Under the pieces are notes generated by a model, which saw nothing but the letters and a program-made list of their open reading frames with translations, was not told the DNA's origin and made no database searches. Below, piece by piece: positions 58,701 through 64,000 of a stretch of 64,000 nucleotides of DNA (positions are counted from its first letter, which is position 1; each line of letters opens with the position of its first letter). Location: positions 1 to 64,000 of the forward strand of contig NZ_JAHCMU010000009.1 in assembly GCF_018449435.1 (NCBI RefSeq). Reading direction: 5' to 3'. The DNA is from Flagellimonas sp. 389 (lineage in GTDB: Bacteria; Bacteroidota; Bacteroidia; Flavobacteriales; Flavobacteriaceae). A program made the translations under genes and the position numbers.

Positions 58701-58909
58701 AGCGTTTCTCCACTTGAAACAGTAATGGCATAATTTCCATCAAAGTCAGTTTGAGTTCCTCTTGTTGTGTTCAATACTATAATATTAGCCCCTGGTATGG
58801 GTGTATTGTTCACATCGGTAACAGTACCCGTTACCGAAATTTCTTGGGCAAATAGCTGTATGTTGACCAGCAACACCACAACCATAATTAGTTTCCTTCT
58901 TAAATTCAT
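55736..58909 (-). CDS. SusC-like TonB-dependent transporter 2
   Basis: A 1057-residue outer-membrane transporter. Signal peptide from MNLRRKLIMVVVLLVNIQLFAQ, the carboxypeptidase-D-like domain ISVTGTVTDVNNTPIPGANII...DGNYAI, box LDEVVVIGYGT, plug (SSLTGAVAKVDGSEIAGIQATRVDDALAGKLPGVL), and a barrel ending PIVRSFTLGLNVNF. ATG 58909 is chosen over 58948 from the position of the signal peptide. Upstream, three operator-like decamers overlap a TATATTTG box about 315 bases from the start. Pairing with KDG kinase suggests import of uronate oligosaccharides. Confidence 0.94.
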   Translation of the reverse strand: MNLRRKLIMVVVLLVNIQLFAQEISVTGTVTDVNNTPIPGANIIVLNTTRGTQTDFDGNYAITVSSGETLQFSYIGYGAKTVTITDQTTVDITLLEDTSVLDEVVVIGYGTRKKSSLTGAVAKVDGSEIAGIQATRVDDALAGKLPGVLIQNQDGSPGADPKIQIRAASSISGDSNPLIVVDGYPISGSLATVNPNDIQSLEVLKDAASAAIYGSRGANGVILITTKKGKSGKVSFSYNAFTSTSSKYRDNILKSGPEWAEISRREIAAGNWDLSQIDPDFVEYRLNAYENSPGAISPEDWLFQNGSIMSHDFSVSGGTDDVNYFASLGYQNAEGVIITEGFERLNARLNIDAKLGEKIRTGISFNGFKSHRDILGHDMRDLLRAYGVHPIYHTEESIAFVQQLDQQAQALGLDPFDNGFRGSTYEASSISELQPGMAAQDWHYGRANNGIGGSGDAGPAAKLDNTERWERTFFGNISTYLQYEIIDGLNIKTVLGGDLRDTQFYEHRLLGFDSRARSTETYMNQTDLKEFSVLSETTLNFARTFGKHDISAVLGLEFQTNKFIGTALSGTNVPDTEIQNFELFEPEDITVTERDETVARESVFGRINYTYDNRFLFSVSLRRDGDSRFGANRRFETFPALSVGWNLHNEAFWEPLSEWVSIFKPRFSMGSLGTTSFLGSFSALRLLEPQPTVYGIGFLIPDNVENPELTWQTNTERNYGIDLGFFSNRIRLGVDYYTSDIEDILINQSVSEVLGTRSVILNSGDVRSSGFEFELNAKVVNNEDFSWNFGANLATVETEITDLGGLTELPQAVYGQSGRGPVFRNYVGGEIGEMWGLETIGNVEMIYLEDGTRNPNNRTGTAYVVDQNGDGVIDNTRTVEDGGDLVKIGQNTPDFYWGLNSSINYKAFDMSFQFQGAHGGEVYNIDPHYYGSEFGGRLVDSFDANEDGIADNNGEFYIGKRFQTDAYIQDASYVALRNLTIGYTLNPELTGKVGVNNVRLYVAATNLLYLWGDDYTSYNPEGVQTAGSDYLGPTTYGAQVGASPIVRSFTLGLNVNF

Positions 58910-59190
58910 TTGTTGTTCCGTTAATTTCAAAAGTTTAGTTAATCGCATGTCCCTTTTGGGAATGCTTACAAATCCGTTCAGCGTTCCACATTGAGTCTAC
59001 AAATTTTAAGGAATCAGATTACTTTTGAATTCATCTAATTTGCATGCATATAATGTGTATTTGTTGAATTATACTTCCCTCCTACAAGAAGTAATCAATA
59101 AAAGGATAGACGTGCACCTATTCCTTTTTTATGCAAAATTTAGTTTCATAGAGATAGCGGTTGAAGTTGCTTGTTTATTATTGTTTTCAG

Positions 59191-59226
59191 TGGTTTACCA
59201 ATTTGGTTTTCCAAATTGGTAAACCA
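59191..59226. promoter_or_regulatory. Three operator-like decamers (SusCD 2 side)
   Basis: Three copies at exact 13-base spacing: TGGTTTACCA (59191-59200), TGGTTTTCCA (59204-59213), TGGTAAACCA (59217-59226). Together they make a perfect 16-bp inverted repeat around TTTT. The decamer fits the TGGTNNNACCA-like pattern of GntR/FadR-type regulators. A minus-strand TATATTTG overlaps the last copy, and no T-run follows, so an operator is likelier than a terminator. Confidence 0.75.
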
Positions 59227-59232
59227 AATATA
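59225..59232 (-). promoter_or_regulatory. -10 box for SusCD 2
   Basis: TATATTTG on the minus strand shares two bases with the operator cluster, so a bound repressor would cover the promoter and transcript start. No TTTG -33 at the usual distance. The leader would be about 310 bases. Confidence 0.45.
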
Positions 59233-59729
59233 TGTTATCAAAGGGTTAAAAAAAAATCATTTTAGTATTTAAATGTTAAAATTTTAGGGAATCGATACTT
59301 TTGTTAAGTCTTATTGCTAAATGATTAAACAAAGCTTATTTATCGAGACAATAATTTCACAAAGTCTTTATGAATCGTACAAAAAATGTCAATTAAAATC
59401 ACAGTATTTTCGCATATTCTTCACAGGAACAAATGAGTAGGATATCTACTTTTTTCAGCACTATTATTAATGTTTTTTTTATTTCAAATACGGTTATTTC
59501 TTAATAAAATGATATTTATTATTGCTATAAACCGGAGAGAAACCGAATTGGATTTTGTGAAGGTCGTGGCTATTATTTTAAGTTTAATGCAATAGTAGTA
59601 CTTGGACAAAGTTTTTTGGGCAGTTTCATGAATTCTGCAATCGTCGAAAAGTAAACTTTAACTGATTGTTCTTTTAAATACTTAGTAAATTAGTTATAAA
59701 AAATAGGAGAAAATCGATGTATTTAAAAT

Positions 59730-59752
59730 TGGTTTACCAGATTGGTTTACCA
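59730..59752. promoter_or_regulatory. Two operator-like decamers (KDG kinase side)
   Basis: TGGTTTACCA occurs twice (59730-59739 and 59743-59752), again at 13-base spacing, ending 8 bases before a TATATTTG box. This is the same word as on the SusCD side, so the two transcription units probably answer to one regulator. Confidence 0.75.
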
Positions 59753-59760
59753 AAAATACA

Positions 59761-59768
59761 TATATTTG
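59761..59768 (+). promoter_or_regulatory. -10 box for KDG kinase
   Basis: TATATTTG lies just downstream of the operator pair, which covers the place where a -33 element would be. The ATG is 127 bases further on. Confidence 0.5.
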
Positions 59769-59895
59769 TAATAGTATTAAGTTCTTAACCCGAAAGTGGA
59801 TGTGGAACTATCAATTACTAGTCATTATCCTCTGAGAAGTCCTCAAGCATTAAGAACTTTTGAGGCCTAAAAACAATAAAAATTCAAATTAAAAC

Positions 59896-60900
59896 ATGGC
59901 TAAAAAATTAGTGACCTTTGGTGAAGTAATGATGCGTTTATCTCCTCCTGGATATTCCAAATTTGCTCAAGCATCCTCTTTGGAACTAGCTTATGGAGGT
60001 GGTGAAGCAAATGTTTCAATTTCTTGTGCCTACCTTGGCATGAAAGCGGCTCACGTGACCCGGTTTCCCAATAATGCCCTTGGAAAAGCGGCTACGCAAT
60101 TTTTGCGCAAGCATTGGTTAAGTACTGAACATGTTATTTATGGCGATACCATGATTGGTAAATACTTTTTGGAAAAAGGAGCTGTTCACCGGTCGAGTGA
60201 AGTAATCTACGAAAGAGAAGGGTCCTCTTTCTCGGCAATAAAACCATCAATGATCGATTGGGAAATTATACTTAAAGATGCAGATTGGTTTCACTGGACC
60301 GGAATCACCCCGGCCATTTCAGAAGGTGCCGCCTTATGCTGTTCGGATGCCATTACAACAGCAAACCGAATGGGCGTTAAAGTCTCTGGAGATATCAATT
60401 CACGGGACAATATGTGGAACTATGGAAAAACCATGCAAACAGTGATGCCAGAATTGGTACAAAATTGCGATATCGTCATTACAAGTAGCCGTGGAATTCA
60501 TGAGCTATTCGGTACAGGGGAATCGAAAGATAAATTTCGCACAGCCGCCGAAAAACTTATGGACAAATTCCCGAAAATTGATAAAGTGGTGGGGAAAACC
60601 AGAAAATCAGTAAGTGCATCGCACCAACAAATACACGGTAAAATGTGGAATGGGTGCGAATACATAAAAACAGAGACTCTAAATATTACACCCGTTATTG
60701 ACCGGGTTGGCACCGGTGATGCCTTTGCCGCTGGCTTAATCTATGGATTGTTGCATTATGATACTGATGAACAGGCCTTAAATTTCGCATCTGCAGCATG
60801 TGCACTTAAACACACCGTTCCTGGGGACGTAAATTTGGTATCATTGGATAATGTTACAAGTTTAATGGCTGGAGACACTTCGGGAACGATAAAAAGATAG
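59896..60900 (+). CDS. kdgK: 2-keto-3-deoxygluconate (KDG) kinase, PfkB family
   Basis: A 334-residue cytoplasmic ribokinase-family enzyme. N-terminal VTFGEVMMRLSPPGY and AYGGGEANVSISCAYLG are typical of KDG kinases, which phosphorylate KDG from alginate, pectin or other uronates; the next step is KDPG aldolase. The C-terminal VIDRVGTGDAFAAGLIYGLL holds the catalytic aspartate. An additional loop (about 240-260, KTRKSVSASHQQIHGK) is usual in Bacteroidota members. Other PfkB substrates are not excluded. No aldolase, lyase or isomerase gene is next to it in the window. Confidence 0.82.
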   Translation: MAKKLVTFGEVMMRLSPPGYSKFAQASSLELAYGGGEANVSISCAYLGMKAAHVTRFPNNALGKAATQFLRKHWLSTEHVIYGDTMIGKYFLEKGAVHRSSEVIYEREGSSFSAIKPSMIDWEIILKDADWFHWTGITPAISEGAALCCSDAITTANRMGVKVSGDINSRDNMWNYGKTMQTVMPELVQNCDIVITSSRGIHELFGTGESKDKFRTAAEKLMDKFPKIDKVVGKTRKSVSASHQQIHGKMWNGCEYIKTETLNITPVIDRVGTGDAFAAGLIYGLLHYDTDEQALNFASAACALKHTVPGDVNLVSLDNVTSLMAGDTSGTIKR

Positions 60901-61265
60901 TGTTAGATTTCTTAAAACCACGAAATATGAGATTTTGCCATTGAATGAAAAGCACTAGTCCAGCTAAACGAATAATTTAAAGTACTTATTTTATTGATAA
61001 ACTAGCAATATTGAACAATGAAGGTAAATATGATGTATCACCTTGATTAAGAGTTCATAAATCGTTAACAAGAGAATAGAAAGAATATGATTCGGTCTTA
61101 AAAATCAACAAATTTTCAACACTTGAACAAATTGAACTTTTAAAGGCCTTAACGGGTTGATTTTGAATCCCATCTAAATAAATGTCTGACCATTCAAACG
61201 TAAACTATCCTATTTATTAACGGCTATACCATTTTCTAGCTTTAAATGAAATACTACTATTATAC
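60901..61265. other. Gene-free gap between converging kdgK and cydB
   Basis: 365 AT-rich bases. No gene, RNA or clear terminator hairpin could be recognised. Confidence 0.6.
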
Positions 61266-62303
61266 TCAATAACTAGTGTCATCCAATTTAACCTTGCCAT
61301 GGAAGGTTTTGTACAAAAAGAGGAAATAGCCAGCTAAGAGTGGTGCTCCAATAAGTACGATAGTTAACATAATACCCAATGATTTTTGTGAAGAAGCTGC
61401 ATTATAAATAGTCACGCTGTGCAATGGGTGTATTGTAGAAGGCAACAAAACGGGATATAGCTGAAAAGCAACCAGCATCAGTAAAAATGCCATGGTCAAT
61501 GATGAAAATACCAGAGCATTGGCATATTTTTTCTTGGATACAAGTCGAGGTATGTTGGCCACCGCTAAAAATGCCAATACTGGTAAAACAAAGAATATTG
61601 AATTTTCTTTAAACTTATCGGTAACACCAGGAATAAATATTAAGGTGTAAACGGAGGTAACAGCAAAACTGATGATGAAAAAAATCATTCCTTTTTTTAA
61701 TAAAAAGGTTAATCTGGCATGTAAACGTCCCTCTGTTTTTAATAATAAAAAAATAGCACCTTGCGTCATAAAGATAGATAAGGTTGTTAAACCGATCATA
61801 ATGGCATAAGGGCTTAAGAAAGAAAAGAAGATACCGCCCTTATAGCTAAAGTTTTCTCCTATCTCGAAACCTTGTACTATATTTCCAAGAACAACGCCCA
61901 ATAAAAAGGCGATTAATATGTTGGACGTAAAATAGACAATATCCCAAGTTTTTCTCCACCATTTCATTTCTTCGGCACTTCGGAATTTTATCGCTGCAGA
62001 ACGTAAGACCAGCAACATTAAAAACAACATAAAAGGAATATACATGGCAGATAACATGGTAGCGTACATAACAGGGAATCCTGCAAACAATGCTCCACCA
62101 CCAATAATAAGCCATACTTGATTGGCATCCCATAGAGGGCCTATGGCATTAATGGCTATACGCCTGCTTAAATCTTTCCTAAAAAACAGATGCCATGCCC
62201 CAGCACCATAATCGAACCCTTCTAAAATAGCATACCCTGAAAATAATAATCCGACTACCAAATACCAAAGTGTGGGATAATCTATACCTAAAAATGTTTC
62301 CAT
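61266..62303 (-). CDS. cydB: Cytochrome bd oxidase subunit II
   Basis: A 345-residue membrane subunit of the high-affinity quinol oxidase. Starts METFLGIDYPTLWYLVVGLLFSGYAILEGFDYGAG, the CydB signature, with RRIAINAIGPLWDANQVWLIIGGGALFAGFPVMYA and about eight membrane helices. It starts 12 bases after cydA. No CydX-like small ORF was recognised downstream. Confidence 0.95.
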   Translation of the reverse strand: METFLGIDYPTLWYLVVGLLFSGYAILEGFDYGAGAWHLFFRKDLSRRIAINAIGPLWDANQVWLIIGGGALFAGFPVMYATMLSAMYIPFMLFLMLLVLRSAAIKFRSAEEMKWWRKTWDIVYFTSNILIAFLLGVVLGNIVQGFEIGENFSYKGGIFFSFLSPYAIMIGLTTLSIFMTQGAIFLLLKTEGRLHARLTFLLKKGMIFFIISFAVTSVYTLIFIPGVTDKFKENSIFFVLPVLAFLAVANIPRLVSKKKYANALVFSSLTMAFLLMLVAFQLYPVLLPSTIHPLHSVTIYNAASSQKSLGIMLTIVLIGAPLLAGYFLFLYKTFHGKVKLDDTSY

Positions 62304-62315
62304 CTGATTTTGTTT

Positions 62316-63662
62316 TCAAATAATTTCCAATGCATTTTTAGCTTCATCATAAGGTCCATGTTTTATTTTTTTATTCATCGAATAAATAAACAAGAGAAAG
62401 AGTATGGTATACACCACTAAAAATAATATTAGAGAAAATAATATTTGATTTGATGATACCTCTTGCGAAAAGCCCTCACTTGTTCTTAAATGCCCATAGA
62501 CAATCCAAGGCTGCCTTCCCATTTCAGCGGCAAACCAACCCACTTGATTGGCTATCTGGGGTAAGATCACTGATAAGGCAAAAATCTTCAATAGCCATTT
62601 TTTATCGAACAGTTTGCCTCTCCACCATAAAAAACTCGCATATAATGTGAGCCCAATTAAAAACATCCCAATGGAAATCATAATGTGATAAAACTGAAAA
62701 ACAGCATTTACCTGACTTGGTCTATCTTCTTCGGGAAATGCATTTAGACCTGTAATGGGTTCGTCAAATTTTTGATGTACCAAAAAGGATAAACCGCCCG
62801 GTAACTTAACACCTGTGACTTCTTTGGTTTTATTATCCACCCAACCAAAGAGATATAAATCTGCTGGTGCCGAAGCTTCATAATGACCTTCCATAGCTGC
62901 TAGTTTAGCTGGTTGGTTTTCTGCAACACCTTCGGCCGAACTATGACCGGATACTAATTGCGTTAACGAAATCACTGTAGCAACACCTAACGCTATTTTA
63001 AAAGCTTTCTTTGAAATCTCAATATATCTACCTTTTAGAAGGTAATAAGCGTGTACACTCAATACTAAAAATGCTCCTGCAAGGAATGCACCTTGCCATA
63101 CATGAATAATTCTATCAACACTTGATGGGTTAAAAACCATTGCCCAAAAATCAGTGACTTCTGCCCTTGCATTGAAACCTTCGCCGACTATGTGATAACC
63201 GGCCGGTGTCTGCTGCCAACTATTTGCAACTACGATCCAAACTGCCGAAAACATAGACCCAAGAAAAACGCCAATGGCAGAAATAAAATGTACCTTGGGC
63301 GATACGCGGTTCCATCCAAAAATGAGAACACCTAAAAATGCACTTTCCAAACCAAATGCAAATAAACCCTCAGCTGCCAATGCACTACCAAAAATATCAC
63401 CCACATATCTTGAATATACGGCCCAATTAGTGCCAAATTCAAATTCCATTATAATTCCTGTGGCCACACCAATACCAAAGGTAATCGCAAATATCTTTAA
63501 CCAAAAACGGGTTAAAATCTCATAATGCTTATTTCTTGTTTTCAGGTAAAGTCCTTCCATAATAACCATGATCAAGCCTATACCGATACTCAAGGGAGGA
63601 TAGATGTAATGAAAGGCTATTGTAAAGGCAAACTGTATTCGGGCGAGAATTTCTGTGTCCAT
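62316..63662 (-). CDS. cydA: Cytochrome bd oxidase subunit I
   Basis: A 448-residue catalytic subunit carrying the hemes and quinol site. Seen: ARIQFAFTIAFHYIYPPLSIGIG (heme histidine), FEFGTNWAVYSRYVGDIFGSALAAEGLFAFGLES, SVWIVVANSWQQTPAGYHI-like segment (here SAVWIVVANSWQQTPAGYHI), and a short Q loop (GHYEASAPADLYLFGWVDN...) followed by PQIANQVGWFAAEMGRQPWIVYG. The short loop places it in the CydA class with a small quinol-binding domain. It is used at low oxygen or under nitrosative stress. Confidence 0.95.
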   Translation of the reverse strand: MDTEILARIQFAFTIAFHYIYPPLSIGIGLIMVIMEGLYLKTRNKHYEILTRFWLKIFAITFGIGVATGIIMEFEFGTNWAVYSRYVGDIFGSALAAEGLFAFGLESAFLGVLIFGWNRVSPKVHFISAIGVFLGSMFSAVWIVVANSWQQTPAGYHIVGEGFNARAEVTDFWAMVFNPSSVDRIIHVWQGAFLAGAFLVLSVHAYYLLKGRYIEISKKAFKIALGVATVISLTQLVSGHSSAEGVAENQPAKLAAMEGHYEASAPADLYLFGWVDNKTKEVTGVKLPGGLSFLVHQKFDEPITGLNAFPEEDRPSQVNAVFQFYHIMISIGMFLIGLTLYASFLWWRGKLFDKKWLLKIFALSVILPQIANQVGWFAAEMGRQPWIVYGHLRTSEGFSQEVSSNQILFSLILFLVVYTILFLLFIYSMNKKIKHGPYDEAKNALEII

Positions 63663-63681
63663 AGCTCCAAGGGGTTTATTT

Positions 63682-63725
63682 CAAAGGTATTTTTAAGCAC
63701 ATCTAAATAAAGTAACCTCAGTTAC
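63682..63725 (-). promoter_or_regulatory. cydAB promoter with CRP/FNR-like palindrome
   Basis: A minus-strand TACCTTTG -10 box (63682-63689) lies 19 bases before the cydA ATG. The palindrome GTAAC-CTCA-GTTAC (63712-63725) is centred about 43 bases upstream of the predicted transcript start, the class II activator position. No TTTG -33 is present, which fits activator-dependent transcription. Confidence 0.45.
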
Positions 63726-63765
63726 ATATAGAAAGAAAGACGCGTTTTTTTGTGTTAAATAAAAC

Positions 63766-63802
63766 AAAAAAGAGACCCCCAAAACAGAAGGCCTCTTTTT
63801 TT
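63766..63802. terminator. Terminator after the peroxiredoxin gene
   Basis: Stem AAAAGAGACC/GGCCTCTTTT with one mismatch and a T-run on the plus strand and an A-run upstream (a T-run on the minus strand). It lies 18 bases after the peroxiredoxin stop (minus) and upstream of cydA. Confidence 0.65.
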
Positions 63803-63819
63803 AGTTTAAAAGTGATGTC

Positions 63820-64000
63820 TTAAATCTCCTTTTTAGCTAGGTACCAGGTTACTTTTTGTATGGAATCATCTTCCAACCTTTCATTTAGTGCATCAAGTGT
63901 TTTTGGTGGTGGAACAATAACCTTATCCCCTTTCTTCCAATCTAAAGGCATCGCCACTTTATGTTCATCTGAAGTCTGTAAAGCTTCTAAAGCTCTAATA
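63820..64000 (-). CDS. 1-Cys peroxiredoxin (Prx6 type), C-terminal part
   Basis: The last 60 codons of a gene that begins beyond the window. The visible protein reads IRALEALQTSDEHKVAMPLD, then WKKGDKVIVPPPKTLDALNE and ends VTWYLAKKEI. This matches the C-terminal domain of Prx6-type peroxiredoxins (IRAxxSLQ...HKVATPANW...GDxVIVPP). These reduce peroxides in the cytoplasm. The catalytic cysteine lies outside the window. Confidence 0.8.
   Translation of the reverse strand, partial: IRALEALQTSDEHKVAMPLDWKKGDKVIVPPPKTLDALNERLEDDSIQKVTWYLAKKEI

Larger units (their letters stand above)
58949..59895. other. Divergent regulatory region between SusCD 2 and KDG kinase
   Basis: About 950 AT-rich bases with no convincing gene; the longest frame, 59025-59222, shows no recognisable domain. 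It contains two operator clusters and two -10 boxes, listed separately. Confidence 0.65.

Noticed and set aside
59191-59226. Perfect 16-bp inverted repeat as a transcription terminator
   Set aside because: No T-run follows on either strand, and the repeat breaks down into three decamers at 13-base spacing that also occur upstream of kdgK.
1-64000. CRISPR arrays, insertion sequences, prophage genes
   Set aside because: No regularly spaced repeats, transposase motifs, terminal inverted repeats or phage proteins were seen on either strand.

Overview
The window is a chromosomal segment from a member of the Bacteroidota, most likely a marine Flavobacteriaceae (Zobellia/Maribacter-like). The signs are SusC/SusD pairs, a type IX secretion C-terminal domain, many S1 sulfatases, promoters with the TANNTTTG -10 box typical of the phylum, few Shine-Dalgarno sequences and AT-rich DNA. 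The species cannot be named from sequence alone.

Region 1 (1-16.5 kb) is core genome. It holds thrS-infC-rpmI-rplT (infC appears to start at an ATA codon), a YjbQ-type protein, a HAD phosphatase, dnaB with a downstream partner usually mislabelled asparagine synthetase B, accA, an LptF/G permease with tgt, a split transketolase, an outer-membrane barrel, a calcium-motif FKBP lipoprotein, an S4 protein, a phosphoribosyltransferase, aroK and tRNA-Lys(UUU).

Region 2 (16.5-54.2 kb) is a large polysaccharide utilization locus. It has three exo-alpha-mannosidase families (GH125, GH92, GH38), five different S1 sulfatases, a GH43-type propeller enzyme, two related clan-A-like putative glycosidases (one a 1466-residue T9SS cargo), an ADP-ribosylglycohydrolase-fold protein, a mutarotase-like protein, a SusC/SusD pair, an FHS/MFS sugar transporter, a ROK sugar kinase, a GmhA-type isomerase, an NCS1-type permease with an unlisted 57-residue membrane protein, and a membrane-anchored AraC regulator. 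The likely target is a sulfated, branched alpha-mannan or mannose-rich glycan. The locus runs from the 3' end of intact tRNA-Lys to a decayed tRNA-Lys copy plus terminator in the same orientation at about 54.2 kb, as expected for an island or segmental insertion at a tRNA gene. No integrase was seen.

Region 3 (54.3-61 kb) is a second, separate locus: a SusC/SusD pair divergent from a KDG-kinase gene across a 950-base gap. Decamers of the form TGGTTTACCA lie beside TATATTTG boxes on both sides, three and two in number, each set at 13-base spacing. They look like operators of a GntR/FadR-type repressor that is not in the window. KDG kinase suggests a uronate polymer such as alginate or pectin.

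Region 4 (61.2-64 kb) has cydAB (cytochrome bd oxidase), with a CRP/FNR-like palindrome at a class II activator position, and the end of a 1-Cys peroxiredoxin gene running off the window.

Coordinates and motifs were read by eye. No database search, alignment or structure prediction was run, so family names rest on recognised motifs and order.
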